Below are positions 1 through 8,724 of a stretch of DNA of 64,000 nt, piece after piece. Origin of the DNA: Arthrobacter sp. TPD3018 (GTDB taxonomy: Bacteria > Pseudomonadota > Alphaproteobacteria > Sphingomonadales > Sphingomonadaceae); NCBI GenBank assembly GCA_003075315.1, contig QDFQ01000001.1:1-64000 (forward strand), given 5' to 3'. The notes beneath the pieces were generated by a model, which searched no databases, had not been told where the DNA came from, and was given only the letters and a program-made list of their open reading frames with translations. A program made the position numbers and the translations under genes. Every line of letters starts with the position of its first letter. The stretch's first letter is position 1.

Positions 1-165
1 CATCCGGTATTAGCAGTCGTTTCCAACTGTTATTCCGAACCAAAGGGCAGATTCCCACGCGTTACGCACCCGTGCGCCACTAGCACCCGAAGGCACTCGT
101 TCGACTTGCATGTGTTAGGCATGCCGCCAGCGTTCGTTCTGAGCCATGATCAAACTCTCAAGTTT
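1..165 (-). rRNA. rrs: 16S ribosomal RNA, 5' end (partial)
   Basis: Read on the minus strand, this is the conserved 5' end of bacterial 16S rRNA. The universal 27F primer region (AGAGTTTGATCATGGCTCAG) lies at about 142-161, followed by the usual ACGCTGGCGGCATGCC stretch. The gene runs off the left edge, so only about 165 bases are present. The exact mature 5' end was set by analogy with E. coli and may be off by a few bases. The downstream rRNA operon lies outside the window. Confidence 0.97.
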
Positions 166-357
166 ATGTTACCACCCAGCGCCAGCGGAATAACCGGCGT
201 CAGGCAGCCTCATCTCAAGGAGCCGTTCCTGCACATCACATATACTGTGGATATGTAACTAGGACATGGAACGGCTTATTGCTTAACGTGCATCCCGGGC
301 CTTGAGGACCCGAAACACACGAGCCGCCGCCCACATGTCCCTTCATCTTACCTACAA

Positions 358-369
358 TGTCAAAGAGCC
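358..369 (-). promoter_or_regulatory. boxA-like antitermination element of the rRNA leader
   Basis: The minus strand reads GGCTCTTTGACA, close to the E. coli rrn boxA (TGCTCTTTAACA). BoxA in the leader RNA recruits NusB/NusE to protect rRNA transcription from early termination. It lies about 190 bases upstream of the 16S start and downstream of the candidate promoter, which is the expected order. Confidence 0.55.
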
Positions 370-476
370 GACAAAAACCGACGCCCAGTCAATCCCTCTT
401 TTTGGAGGGCGACCCCGGCGCCTGGATTTCGGTGACCGTAGAAGCGAACCGTGTGGTCCGTCGCTGCGGTGACGTC

Positions 477-505
477 CCTCTAGGCGGGGTGTTCCGAACG
501 GTCAA
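477..505 (-). promoter_or_regulatory. Candidate rRNA operon promoter with UP-like tract
   Basis: On the minus strand a -35 hexamer TTGACC (500-505) is followed by a 17-base spacer and TAGAGG (477-482) as the -10. Directly upstream of the -35, bases 508-530 are strongly A-rich on the minus strand, like the UP elements of rRNA promoters. The transcript would have a leader of about 300 bases that includes the boxA-like site. The spacing and position are good. The -10 match is weak but resembles the one proposed for the tRNA-Gly gene at 60371-60376. Confidence 0.5.
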
Positions 506-600
506 ACACTTTTTTGCATTTTTCTTTCAGGGGACGTGCAAACCCGCAGAAAAGCTGGGATTTACGGGATGTGAAGACCCCCTCCCCTACCCCCCGCCGG

Positions 601-2082
601 ATGGCCACCACCCCGAATCACGCCGACAACCGTTCCGAATCGCTCGAGAATCAGGTGCGACGCGCGATTCTGTGGCGCTCGGGCAGCCAGATTTTCGCGC
701 AGACGGTGCAATGGGCCGCGACCTTCCTGGTCATCCGGATCCTCGATCCGCGTGACTACGGCCTGTATGCTATGACCTCGGTCGTGCTGGTGTTTCTCAA
801 CATGCTCAACGGCTACGGCCTGGCGAGCGGGCTGATCCAGCGCGACGACGTGACCCCGCATCAGACGCGCCAGCTGTTCGGGATGCTGATCGCGCTGAAC
901 GGCACGCTCGCGGTCGTGCAGCTCATCCTCGCGCCGGTCGCCGCCGCTTATTACCGCCAGCCCGAGGTCGCGCAGCTGCTGCGCGTGCAGGCGCTGATCT
1001 ATTGCGTCACCCCCTTTGCGGCGCTGCCCTATGCGCTGCTCAGCCGGCAGATGGAGTTCCGGCGGCAGGCGACCGCCAATGTCGCCGCCTCGCTGGCGGG
1101 CGCGGCGACCGCACTGGCCGGCGCGCTCGCCGGCCTTGGCGTGTGGACATTGGTGTGGGCACCGATCGCGCTGTTCGCAGTGCGTGCGACGATGCTGACC
1201 TGGGGCGCCCGATCGCTGATGTGGCCGAGCTTCGACTTTCGCGGCGCCGGCCACCTCGCCCGCTATGGCGGGGTGATGGCGGCGGGGCAGTTCTTCTGGT
1301 TCCTGCAGAGCCAGGCCGACGTGTTCATCGGTGGACGCTGGTTCAGCGCCCACCAGCTCGGCATCTACACCACCGCGCTGTTCCTGGCGCAGATCTTCGT
1401 GTCGAAGTTCGTGCCGCCGCTCAACGAGGTCGCGTTCAGCGCCTATGCGCGCATCCAGCATGACGATGCCGCGGTGTCGCGCGCCTTCGTGCGATCGGTG
1501 CGGATCATCATGCTGGCGGCGATGCCCTTCTATGCGGGCCTTGCCGTCACCGCCTATCCGCTGGTGCTGACGGTGCTCGACGCCAAATGGGTGGAGGTGG
1601 CGCCGGTGGTGCAGGTCATCGCGCTGGCCATGCCGTTCATGACGATCCAGGTCCTCTATTCCCCCGCCTGCGATGCGCGCGGGCGGCCGGGCATCGGCGC
1701 ACGCAACGGCGCATTCGGCGCACTGGTGCTCGCCACGACCTTCCTGATCGGGGTGCATTGGGGGCCGGTCGGGCTCGCATGGAGCTGGGTGGTCGCCTAT
1801 CCGGTGTATCTGGCGGTGAGCAGCTGGCGGTCGCTGCCGGTGATCGGCGTCGCGCCGCTGGCGCTGATCCGTGCGGTCGCGCCCGCGGCGATCGCCGCCG
1901 CGGCGATGGCGGGCGTCGTCCGATTGGCGGAGGCGCTGCTGCCGCCGCTGGCACCGCCGGTGCAGCTGGCGATCCTGGTCGGGGTGGGGGCCGCGACCTA
2001 TGGCGGCTGGCTCGCGCTCTTCGCGCGCGGCACCGTGCGCGAGCTGATCGCGATCCTGCGCAAGCGGCCGCTGCCCGCCTGA
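601..2082 (+). CDS. Lipopolysaccharide/O-antigen-type flippase (MATE/MOP superfamily)
   Basis: A 493-residue polytopic membrane protein of the polysaccharide biosynthesis/Wzx-type flippase family. These proteins move lipid-linked sugar chains across the inner membrane. After a short charged N-terminus comes the typical opening around FLVIRILDPRDYGLYAM, followed by a series of hydrophobic segments to the C-terminus. The start was placed at ATG 601. The in-frame extension back to 514 runs through the rRNA promoter region and reads like non-coding sequence. No sugar gene adjoins it, so the substrate is unknown. It stands alone between the rRNA promoter and the convergent CBS gene. Lipid II or teichuronic-acid-type substrates are also possible for this family. 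Confidence 0.85.
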   Translation: MATTPNHADNRSESLENQVRRAILWRSGSQIFAQTVQWAATFLVIRILDPRDYGLYAMTSVVLVFLNMLNGYGLASGLIQRDDVTPHQTRQLFGMLIALNGTLAVVQLILAPVAAAYYRQPEVAQLLRVQALIYCVTPFAALPYALLSRQMEFRRQATANVAASLAGAATALAGALAGLGVWTLVWAPIALFAVRATMLTWGARSLMWPSFDFRGAGHLARYGGVMAAGQFFWFLQSQADVFIGGRWFSAHQLGIYTTALFLAQIFVSKFVPPLNEVAFSAYARIQHDDAAVSRAFVRSVRIIMLAAMPFYAGLAVTAYPLVLTVLDAKWVEVAPVVQVIALAMPFMTIQVLYSPACDARGRPGIGARNGAFGALVLATTFLIGVHWGPVGLAWSWVVAYPVYLAVSSWRSLPVIGVAPLALIRAVAPAAIAAAAMAGVVRLAEALLPPLAPPVQLAILVGVGAATYGGWLALFARGTVRELIAILRKRPLPA

Positions 2083-2102
2083 CGGGGCAGCTCCGACCCG
2101 TC

Positions 2103-2531
2103 CTACCCCTGCTGGATATAGTCGCGCATCGCCGCGGCATCCGCCTCGATCCGATCGATGCGATATTTGACTAGGTCGCCGATCGATACGAAACCGACCA
2201 TCCGCCCGTCCTCGACCACCGGCAGATGACGGATGCGCCGCCGCGTCATCAGCGACAGCGCGCCGATGACGTTTTCGTGCGCGCCGACGCTCTGCACCGG
2301 CTGCGTCATCACCTCGGACAGCGGCCGGTCGAGCGCGCCCGCGCCGGCCTGCGCCAGGCAATGGACGACATCGCGTTCGGAGAAGATGCCCACCGGCACG
2401 CCGTCTTCGCAGACCGGCACCGCGCCGATCCGTTTGTCCGCCAGCACCGCCACCGCCTCGCCGACGCGCGTCTGCGGGGTCAGTGCGATCACATCGTCGC
2501 CCTTGGTGCGCAGGATTGCCGCGATCGTCAT
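2103..2531 (-). CDS. CBS-domain pair protein
   Basis: A 142-residue protein made of two CBS motifs (about residues 5-60 and 70-130), which together form one adenosine-nucleotide-binding Bateman module. The second motif shows the usual RRIRHLPVVEDGRMVGFVSI pattern. It has no other domain, so it is probably a stand-alone energy or ligand sensor, and its target cannot be told from the sequence. Start choice: a GGAGGAGG Shine-Dalgarno directly abuts the ATG at 2537, but lies six bases from the ATG at 2531. The inner ATG is therefore preferred. It converges with the flippase and diverges from the small membrane protein at 2628. Confidence 0.9.
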   Translation of the reverse strand: MTIAAILRTKGDDVIALTPQTRVGEAVAVLADKRIGAVPVCEDGVPVGIFSERDVVHCLAQAGAGALDRPLSEVMTQPVQSVGAHENVIGALSLMTRRRIRHLPVVEDGRMVGFVSIGDLVKYRIDRIEADAAAMRDYIQQG

Positions 2532-2627
2532 GTTCATCCTCCTCCGTCACATCCGACTCGGTCCCGTCCGGCTCTTCGGGCCGGATCGGGGTTGAGCAGA
2601 TCATGTTTGCGCGTCATTGGCAAAGCC

Positions 2628-2936
2628 ATGGATCAGCGCCCCGCCGGACTGGACGATCCCGCACTCGCGGCGCACGCCTGGGCGCGGTTCCGCAGCATCA
2701 TGGCGTGGATGATCGCCGCCGCTGCCGCGTGCAGTGCAGGCGCGATCGTCGGCCTTGCCTGGGTGCACGGGCCGTTGCGGCTGATCACCATGGCAGCGGT
2801 GATCGGTGGGGTCGGCGGATCGATCGCGCTCGCCGGCGCGCTGATGGGTCTGGTGTTCCTCAGTTCGGGCACCGGGCATGACGAACACGTCAAGCGGCAC
2901 GATCCGCCCGCGCAGGGGCCGCGGCACGATCGCTAG
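2628..2936 (+). CDS. Small two-segment membrane protein
   Basis: A 102-residue protein with two hydrophobic segments, at about residues 24-45 and 52-78, and a short His- and Arg-rich cytoplasmic-like tail. It resembles unnamed small membrane proteins found in sphingomonad genomes, but I cannot assign a function. It begins at ATG 2628, shortly downstream of the divergent CBS gene, and has no co-directional partner. Repeats and the terminator of the next gene follow it. Confidence 0.65.
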   Translation: MDQRPAGLDDPALAAHAWARFRSIMAWMIAAAAACSAGAIVGLAWVHGPLRLITMAAVIGGVGGSIALAGALMGLVFLSSGTGHDEHVKRHDPPAQGPRHDR

Positions 2937-3052
2937 GTACGGCGCCGCGGAGGTGTTGCGTGTGCCGCACCGGCAGCCTGCTTATTTGGGGCGGTTGTAC
3001 AAGCGGCGTGATCAGGGGCGCACGAGGCCGGTCCCAGCCCGTCGCGCACGCT

Positions 3053-3134
3053 GTCATCCCAGCGGAGGCTGGGATCTTCCTGTTCAATCGCACGGCCCGC
3101 GCCGCAAAAGACCCCGGGCTTCGCTTGGGTGACG
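3053..3134. repeat. Paired intergenic palindrome (gtcatCCCagc family)
   Basis: Two facing hairpins: the left reads gtcatcccagcggaggctgg and the right ends in cttcgcttgggtgac. The outer ends are inverted copies. It lies between a plus-strand gene and the terminator of a minus-strand gene. The same family recurs at 11317 and 27287. Confidence 0.75.
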
Positions 3135-3161
3135 TTTCCAGAGGGATAAGCCCGACAACTC

Positions 3162-3194
3162 AAAAAGGGCCGGCTCCTCATCGGAACCGGCCCC
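3162..3194 (-). terminator. Rho-independent terminator of the DUF4167 gene
   Basis: On the minus strand an 11-base GC-rich stem (3167-3177 with 3183-3193, one G:U-type mismatch, five-base loop) is followed by a run of five U (3162-3166). It begins about 25 bases after the DUF4167 stop codon. Confidence 0.8.
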
Positions 3195-3217
3195 TTATGG
3201 CGTTCGAAAGACCGCGC

Positions 3218-4159
3218 TTACTCGGCAGCAGGTACTTCCACCGCGGGCGTACGCGGGGTGCGACGACGGCGCGGCTTGGGCGCCTCTTCGTCGGAATCGT
3301 TCGCCGCTGCGATGTTGAGCGAGGGCGGCAGGCGATCGGCGTCGACGCCATTGCCCTGATCCTCGACCGCGGGGGCTTCGACCTGTGCATCCCGACGCGG
3401 GCGACCGCGGCGCTTGGGCGCGGGCGCGTCGGCGGCGATCACCGTCTCGGCGCGCTCGGTGAGCGATTCGCCCTCTGCGATCGGATCGGCACGATGCTGG
3501 CCGGCAACCTCGACCGGCGCCTGTTCCGCTTCGAAGCGGGGACGACGGACGCGGTCCTCGCGCTGGGGGCGGTCTTCACGTTGCGGGCGATCGTTGCGCT
3601 GGGGGCGATCGTCACGATTGCCGCGCTCTTCGCGATTGCCGCGGTCGTCCCACGTCCGGCCCTCGCGCTGGTCGCCGTCCTGGCGGTCGCGATCCTGCCG
3701 ATCCCGATCCTGCCGATCCCGATCCTGGCGGTCGCGGGTCTGGCGCTGCGGGCGATCCTCGCGGCCCTGCCCCTCGCGCGCCTGCGCCTCACCGTCCTGC
3801 TCGCCGGCCCGGATCGGTTCGCCTTCGTCGCCGTAATCCTCGTCGTCGTTCAGGTCGAACGGCTGCTGGCGGCGCGGCTGGTTATCCTCGAAGCGGCCGC
3901 GCTGATCGGCGAGCACGCGGAAATAATGGTCGGCGAACTGCAGATAATATTCGGTGTTGACGCGGTCGCCCTGGCGCTGCGCCTCCATGGCGAGGTTCTT
4001 GTACTTCTCGAACAGCTGGTTCGCGTTGCCGCGCGCGCGGCTGTCGATGCGGTTGCCGTTGTCGGGACGACCCTGGCCACCCTGCCGCGGCCCGTTGTTG
4101 CCGCCGCCGTTGTTGCCACCACGGCCGCGACGGCGGCCGTTCTGCCGATTGTTAATCAA
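3218..4159 (-). CDS. DUF4167 domain protein, disordered RNA-binding-like
   Basis: A 313-residue protein. The first 35 residues are RG/RGG- and Asn-rich. Residues 36-90 form the conserved DUF4167 domain (RARGNANQLFEKYKNLAM, then EYYLQFADHYFR). The rest is disordered, with RQDRD and PQREDR repeats, then acidic and Ala/Pro-rich sequence ending in an RRRRTPR patch. RGG boxes and basic tails are typical of RNA or ribosome association. The function of the family is not established. The start is a TTG at 4159, because no in-frame ATG lies just upstream. It follows prmC on the same strand after 280 bases and has its own terminator. Confidence 0.85.
   Translation of the reverse strand: MINNRQNGRRRGRGGNNGGGNNGPRQGGQGRPDNGNRIDSRARGNANQLFEKYKNLAMEAQRQGDRVNTEYYLQFADHYFRVLADQRGRFEDNQPRRQQPFDLNDDEDYGDEGEPIRAGEQDGEAQAREGQGREDRPQRQTRDRQDRDRQDRDRQDRDRQDGDQREGRTWDDRGNREERGNRDDRPQRNDRPQREDRPQREDRVRRPRFEAEQAPVEVAGQHRADPIAEGESLTERAETVIAADAPAPKRRGRPRRDAQVEAPAVEDQGNGVDADRLPPSLNIAAANDSDEEAPKPRRRRTPRTPAVEVPAAE
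3640..3745. repeat. 15-bp coding tandem repeat encoding RQDRD units
   Basis: Inside the DUF4167 gene, near-identical 15-base units (plus strand gatcctgccgatccc and variants) follow one another, encoding repeated Arg-Gln-Asp-Arg-Asp pentapeptides. Degenerate PQRNDR/PQREDR units lie alongside at about 3540-3620. Such in-frame repeats can expand or contract by slippage without breaking the frame. Confidence 0.7.
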
Positions 4160-4439
4160 GCTGATGTCCCATGATCTGAGTAATGGTCCTCAAAACCAAT
4201 CCGGCCCTTCGGGCCTGACGCACGGTCAAACGGTGCCACCCTTTGCGTCCGCGGCGTGCCCTTCGGGGCAACGCTGGAGCCTGTCACGGCCCCCGCCCAT
4301 GCGGCGACCTGATGACGAAAGGATGCGGGTAACCGTCCTACGACCCCTTGTGATCGTCGATGGTGCTTGCCCCGGCCCGACCAATAGCTGGCGCAAGGGC
4401 GTTCCTACAAGCGAAATATGTGGATGGTCGTGCCATCTT
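4160..4439. other. Spacer between prmC and the DUF4167 gene
   Basis: These 280 bases hold no credible gene. A short hairpin (about 4257-4273, stem GCCC/GGGC) could end the prmC transcript, and another lies at about 4202-4216. The part near 4160-4200 is the likely promoter and leader of the DUF4167 gene, but I see no clear -35/-10 pair. Confidence 0.5.
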
Positions 4440-5270
4440 TCAACCGGCGTCGCGGGGCGTGACGAGAAGGCAGCGGTCGCGTTGCCCCAGATCGCGATGG
4501 ACGACGCAGTCGAGGCCGGCTGTGGCGAACAGCGCTACGACCGCTGCGGCCTGGGTATGACCGATCTCCACCGCCGCACAGCCGCCCGGCGCGATCAGCC
4601 GCGCGAGCTGCCCCGCGAGCAGGCGATAATCGTCTAGGCCATCGGTGCCCGCGAACAAGGCGGAGCCCGGTTCGTGGCGGCGCACCTCGTCGGGCAGTGG
4701 CTCGTCGGTGCCGATATAGGGCGGGTTGGCGAGGACGAGATCGAAGCGCGCATCGATCGCCGCCGCCCAGTCGCCGCGGACGAAAGCAGTGCGATGCGCC
4801 ATCCCCAGCGCGATGGCATTGGACGTCGCATAGCCCAGCGCCTGCACGGAGCGATCGACGCCGACCCCGCGCGCCGGCCATTCGTCGAGCGCGGCGAGCA
4901 GCAACGTCCCCGGACCGGTGCCGAGATCGAGCACGGTCGCGGGCGCGCGGCTGCCGAAATGCGCGAGGGCGGCGATCAGCAGCGTCTCGCTGTCGGGTCG
5001 CGGCACCAGCGCGCCGGGACCGACGGCGAGGTCGATCGTCCAGAAGCCGCGCGTACCGGTGATATACGCCACGGGCTCGTGCGCCGCGCGCCGTTCGACC
5101 AGGCCTGCGAAGGTGGCGGGTACTGGCCGCTCCATGTCGAGCAGCAGCGCGTTGCGATCGATCCCCAGCGCGTGCGCCATGAGCAATTCCGCATCGAGCC
5201 GCGCGGTAGGGGAAAAGCCGAAGCGCGCCGCGGCATTTGCGATGGCGGTGCGGAGATTGGCTGCGCTCAC
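4440..5270 (-). CDS. prmC: Peptide chain release factor N5-glutamine methyltransferase
   Basis: A 276-residue SAM-dependent methyltransferase that methylates the Gln of the GGQ motif in release factors 1 and 2. The N-terminal helical domain covers residues 1-80. The SAM-binding motif DLGTGPG is at 115-121, and the diagnostic NPPY at 182-185 gives substrate-glutamine binding. It lies directly downstream of prfA, the gene for its substrate, on the same strand, which is a very common arrangement. The gap between them holds a repeat. The start is a GTG at 5270, preceded by GGGGTG. Confidence 0.95.
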   Translation of the reverse strand: MSAANLRTAIANAAARFGFSPTARLDAELLMAHALGIDRNALLLDMERPVPATFAGLVERRAAHEPVAYITGTRGFWTIDLAVGPGALVPRPDSETLLIAALAHFGSRAPATVLDLGTGPGTLLLAALDEWPARGVGVDRSVQALGYATSNAIALGMAHRTAFVRGDWAAAIDARFDLVLANPPYIGTDEPLPDEVRRHEPGSALFAGTDGLDDYRLLAGQLARLIAPGGCAAVEIGHTQAAAVVALFATAGLDCVVHRDLGQRDRCLLVTPRDAG

Positions 5271-5283
5271 ACCTCACCCCGTT

Positions 5284-5379
5284 CGTCATTCCCGCGAAGG
5301 CGGGAATCCCGACGCGCTATCGTTTCGTCTCCACCGCCGACGTCAGCGGTTATGGATCCCCGCCTGCGCGGGGATGACG
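5284..5379. repeat. Paired intergenic palindrome (gtcattCCCgc family)
   Basis: The left hairpin gtcattcccgcgaaggcggg and the right hairpin cccgcctgcgcggggatgac face each other across about 50 bases. It separates prfA from prmC within one transcription unit, so it may shape relative expression or mRNA stability. Confidence 0.8.
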
Positions 5380-5403
5380 GCGTGGAGAAGACAGCCACCG
5401 CCC

Positions 5404-6480
5404 TCACCCATCCAGCGACGCCAGCCGCTCCGCCTCGTCCTCGGCGATCAGCGCGCCGATCAGTTCGTCCATCTCGCCCTGCAGGATTTCGGGCAGGCGA
5501 TGCAGCGTCAGGTTGATACGGTGGTCCGTCACGCGGCCTTGCGGGAAATTGTACGTCCGGATGCGCTCGGACCGGTCACCCGATCCCACCATCGCGCGGC
5601 GGGTGCCCGAGCGTTCGCTCGCCAGCCGCTCGCGCTCCGCTTCGTACAGGCGCGTGCGCAGGACCTTCAAAGCCTTGGCCTTGTTCTTGTGCTGCGACTT
5701 TTCGTCCTGCTGGATCACGACCAACCCGGTCGGCAAGTGCGTGATACGCACCGCGCTGTCGGTGGTGTTGACCGACTGGCCACCGGGCCCCGACGAGCGA
5801 TAGACGTCGATGCGCAGGTCCTTGTCGTCGATGCGCACGTCGACCTCTTCGGCCTCGGGCAGCACCGCGACGGTGGCGGCGGAGGTGTGGATGCGGCCGC
5901 CCGCTTCGGTGACGGGCACGCGCTGCACGCGGTGGACGCCCGCCTCGAACTTCAGCTTGGCGAACACGCCCGTCCCGGTGACGCTGGCGACGACTTCCTT
6001 GAACCCGCCCGCATCGGACGAGGAGCTGGAGATCACCTCGACCCGCCAGCCCTGCGTTTCGGCATAGCGCTGGTACATGCGCAGCAGATCGCCGGCGAAC
6101 AGCGCCGCCTCGTCGCCGCCGGTGCCGGCACGGATTTCGAGCATCGCCGCGCGTTCGTCCGCCGCATCGCGCGGCAGCAGCGCGAGCGCGAGGCGCCGGT
6201 CCGCCGCTTCGAGCGCGCGGGCATTGTCGCGCAGCTCCTCGGCGGCCAGGCTACGCAATTCCTCGTCGCCGGTATCCTCCGCCATATAGGCGAGGCTGTC
6301 CGCCTCCTGCCGCAGCCGCCGCACCTCGCTCGCCGCCTGGGCGACGGGTTCCAGCTCGGCATATTCCTTCGACACCGCGACGAAGCGGTCGGAGGGCAGA
6401 TCGCCGGTCGCCATCTGCGCCTGCAACTCGTCCCGCCGCGCCTCGATCTGCGCGATCCGTTCGGGGGAGATGGTGGTCAT
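5404..6480 (-). CDS. prfA: Peptide chain release factor 1
   Basis: A 358-residue class I release factor that reads UAA and UAG stop codons and triggers peptide release on the ribosome. The PVT tripeptide (189-191) is the RF1-type stop-codon anticodon. GGQ at 233-235, in [12 protein letters not shown], is the catalytic loop entering the peptidyl-transferase centre and the target of PrmC. Length and domain order match the family. Upstream is hisS on the same strand, separated by a repeat; downstream is prmC. Confidence 0.98.
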   Translation of the reverse strand: MTTISPERIAQIEARRDELQAQMATGDLPSDRFVAVSKEYAELEPVAQAASEVRRLRQEADSLAYMAEDTGDEELRSLAAEELRDNARALEAADRRLALALLPRDAADERAAMLEIRAGTGGDEAALFAGDLLRMYQRYAETQGWRVEVISSSSSDAGGFKEVVASVTGTGVFAKLKFEAGVHRVQRVPVTEAGGRIHTSAATVAVLPEAEEVDVRIDDKDLRIDVYRSSGPGGQSVNTTDSAVRITHLPTGLVVIQQDEKSQHKNKAKALKVLRTRLYEAERERLASERSGTRRAMVGSGDRSERIRTYNFPQGRVTDHRINLTLHRLPEILQGEMDELIGALIAEDEAERLASLDG

Positions 6481-6493
6481 GCCACGCTTCCTC

Positions 6494-6578
6494 CGTCACC
6501 CCGGCCTTGAGCCGGGGTCCCGCTTCTTGTTCGAGGCGGCGGATTGTAGCGGGACCCCGGCTCAAGGCCGGGGTGACG
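6494..6578. repeat. Paired intergenic palindrome (gtcacCCCGG family)
   Basis: A long near-perfect inverted repeat: gtcaccccggccttgagccg on the left and cggctcaaggccggggtgac on the right, with inner arms cgggaccccg. It fills the gap between hisS and prfA. Confidence 0.85.
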
Positions 6579-6586
6579 AACAAGGC

Positions 6587-7795
6587 TCACAGCAGCCCCT
6601 CCAGCCGCGATGCGCCTCCATCGAGCACGCGCCCGCGCCGGCCTTCACGGCTGAAGGTCAACGTCTCGCGCGGTTCGAGTTTGAGCGCCTTGTCATACCG
6701 CTTCTTGGGCGAGCCGGTCGCAACCAGTTCGGCGGACACACCCGCGCGGCGCAGCCTGGCGAGAGTCGCGATCGCCTCGTCCCGCATCGCGTCCTCTTCG
6801 ATCACCAGGACGACGTCAGGCCGCTCCACCGCAGGCTCCTCCAGCAACATCGCCAGCCGCTCGACACCCGCCGCCCAGCCCACGCCGGCCGTCGGCGCGC
6901 CGCCGAGGCTCTCGATCAACCCATCATAGCGCCCGCCGGCCAGCACCGTGCCCTGCGCCCCCAACCGATCGGTGACGAACTCGAACGCCGTGTGCCGGTA
7001 ATAGTCCAGCCCGCGCACCAACCGCGGGTTGCGCGTCCACCGCACCCCCGCCGCATCCAGGCCCGCCGTCACCGCGTCGAAGAACGCGCGCGCCTCCGAC
7101 GTCAAATAGGCGTCGATATCCGGCGCGGCATCGGCGATCGGCCGGTCGCGCGGGTCCTTGGAATCGAGGATGCGCATCGGGTTCTTGTCCAGCCGGGTCA
7201 GGCTGTCTTCCGACAGCTCCCCGCGATGCGCCTCGAAATGCGCGACGAGGCCGGCGCGCCATGCGTCGCGCGTCTCGGCGTCGCCCAGGGTGTTGAGCTG
7301 CAACGTCACGCCCTCGGAGATCCCCAGCTCGTGCAGCAACTGGTCCGCCATCACCAGCAGCTCGACATCCGCCGCCGGCTCGGGCGCGCCCAATATCTCG
7401 GCGTCGATCTGGTGGAACTGGCGATAGCGCCCCTTTTGCGGGCGTTCGTAGCGGAACACCGCGCCACTCGTCGCGACCTTCAGCGGCGCATATTGCTGCC
7501 AGCCTTCGGTCAGAAAGGCGCGCGCAATGCCCGCGGTGAATTCGGGCCGCAGGGTCAGCGAATCACCGCCACGGTCGGGGAAGGTGTACATCTCCTTCGA
7601 CACGACATCGGTCGTCTCGCCGATCGATCGTGCGAACACCTCGGTCGCCTCGAACACGGGCAAGTCGACGCGTTGAAAACAGTACAGGCGGCGGACGCGT
7701 TCGAACGTCTCGATCACGGTTGCGAAGCGGCGCTGTTCGTCGCCGAAGATATCCTGGGTTCCGCGCACCCGGCGCGGCGTTTCGATACGGGCCAT
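6587..7795 (-). CDS. hisS: Histidine-tRNA ligase
   Basis: A 402-residue class II aminoacyl-tRNA synthetase that charges tRNA-His. It begins with the typical [14 protein letters not shown] segment. Motif 2 is seen in [19 protein letters not shown], the His-binding region in [13 protein letters not shown], and motif 3 in [14 protein letters not shown]. The C-terminal anticodon-binding domain starts near residue 310. The start was set at ATG 7795. An upstream in-frame codon at 7828 would add 11 residues that do not fit the family. It diverges from the DUF1345 gene. Confidence 0.96.
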   Translation of the reverse strand: MARIETPRRVRGTQDIFGDEQRRFATVIETFERVRRLYCFQRVDLPVFEATEVFARSIGETTDVVSKEMYTFPDRGGDSLTLRPEFTAGIARAFLTEGWQQYAPLKVATSGAVFRYERPQKGRYRQFHQIDAEILGAPEPAADVELLVMADQLLHELGISEGVTLQLNTLGDAETRDAWRAGLVAHFEAHRGELSEDSLTRLDKNPMRILDSKDPRDRPIADAAPDIDAYLTSEARAFFDAVTAGLDAAGVRWTRNPRLVRGLDYYRHTAFEFVTDRLGAQGTVLAGGRYDGLIESLGGAPTAGVGWAAGVERLAMLLEEPAVERPDVVLVIEEDAMRDEAIATLARLRRAGVSAELVATGSPKKRYDKALKLEPRETLTFSREGRRGRVLDGGASRLEGLL

Positions 7796-7845
7796 ATGGT
7801 GGCGGTATCTAGGCGACGCCGCTGCCAAGCGCTAGCACCCGAAGC

Positions 7846-8505
7846 ATGAGCAATCCGCGCCGCTATTGGGGAATCGGCAACCGCATCGCACCCCCGCGGT
7901 TCGCGCTGTTCGTGGCGATCTTCGCCATCGGGCTGGCCGCCCTGATCCCGATCGTCGGCAAGGGGCGCGGGATCATGGGGGCGTTCGATGCCGCCGCGAT
8001 CGTCTTCCTCCTCTCGCTCGTCTCGCTGTTCCGCCACGCCAACGCCGCGCGCATGCGGCGGGCGACGCGCGAGAACGACGCCAATCGCGCGCTGCTGCTG
8101 GCGATCACCGCGGCGACGATGGGCGTGATCCTTGTCGCGGTGGCGGGCGAATTGAAGGGCCGCAACGATACGCTGGCCATCGTGCTGGTTGTGACGACGC
8201 TGGCGCTGAGCTGGCTATTCTCGAACATGGTCTATGCCATGCACTACGCGCATCTGTTCTACAGCGCCGACGACGGCGGTACGGACGCGGGCGGCATCGA
8301 CTTTCCCGGCTGCAAGGAACCCGATTACTGGGATTTCCTGTATTTCAGCGCGACCCTGGGCATGACGTTCCAGACCAGCGACGTCGAGATCACCTCGCGG
8401 CGCATCCGCCGCGTCGTGCTCGGCCAGTGCCTCGCCGCCTTCGTGTTCAACCTGGGCGTCATCGCCTTCACGATCAACGTGCTGGGCGGCGGCGGCGGAA
8501 ACTGA
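7846..8505 (+). CDS. DUF1345 family membrane protein
   Basis: A 219-residue inner-membrane protein with about five hydrophobic segments (near 20-38, 48-65, 85-104, 112-132 and 185-210). The conserved pair of the family, YAMHYAHLFY and YFSATLGMTFQTSD, lies between the third and last segments. The function is unknown. The second motif resembles a K+-channel pore-loop approach, but that is only an impression. It is transcribed away from hisS as a single gene. Confidence 0.85.
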   Translation: MSNPRRYWGIGNRIAPPRFALFVAIFAIGLAALIPIVGKGRGIMGAFDAAAIVFLLSLVSLFRHANAARMRRATRENDANRALLLAITAATMGVILVAVAGELKGRNDTLAIVLVVTTLALSWLFSNMVYAMHYAHLFYSADDGGTDAGGIDFPGCKEPDYWDFLYFSATLGMTFQTSDVEITSRRIRRVVLGQCLAAFVFNLGVIAFTINVLGGGGGN

Positions 8506-8518
8506 ATCGTTCTCGTCT

Positions 8519-8595
8519 CATCACCCCGGACTTGATCCGGGGTCCCGCTATTGCCGGCAGACGAAGCGGGATCCCGGCTCAAGGCCGGGATGACG
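8519..8595. repeat. Paired intergenic palindrome (gtcacCCCGG family)
   Basis: The left arm tcaccccggacttgatccgg and the right arm ggctcaaggccgggatgacg face each other, with inner gtcccgct/agcgggat arms. It lies just after the DUF1345 stop and before the M61 peptidase gene. Confidence 0.85.
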
Positions 8596-8724
8596 GGTGT
8601 GGATATCGGATGGTGCCAGATCGTGAGGAGCGGGGTTTCCGGGGCGACTACGCCGCGTAAGGGCTGGACGCCGCGGCTTTGCGAAGCTTACACCGGTGTA
8701 TTCGTTTCTTGCCGAAGGCTCGCC

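Larger units (their letters stand above)
166..600 (-). other. rRNA operon leader and promoter region
   Basis: This stretch of 435 bases has no credible gene. It holds the minus-strand rRNA leader, with a boxA-like element and a candidate promoter listed separately. It also holds the start region of the flippase gene that points the other way at 601. A 132-codon reading frame at 357-755 overlaps the leader and the flippase out of frame and resembles nothing known. Its composition fits non-coding leader. Confidence 0.7.

Noticed and set aside
357..755. 132-codon plus-strand frame in the rRNA leader
   Set aside because: It overlaps the rRNA promoter and the flippase start in another frame, with no similarity to known proteins.
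562..2604. 680-codon minus-strand frame over the flippase and CBS genes
   Set aside because: It runs through two well-supported genes, and its composition is that of a GC-driven shadow.
3640..3745. CRISPR-like array
   Set aside because: The 15-base units are directly adjacent, lie inside a coding region in frame and have no spacers. No CRISPR or cas gene was seen anywhere in the window.
2960..4174. 404-codon plus-strand frame opposite the DUF4167 gene
   Set aside because: Its hydrophobic repeats are the reverse reading of the RQDRD repeat DNA; the minus-strand gene has a conserved domain and a terminator.
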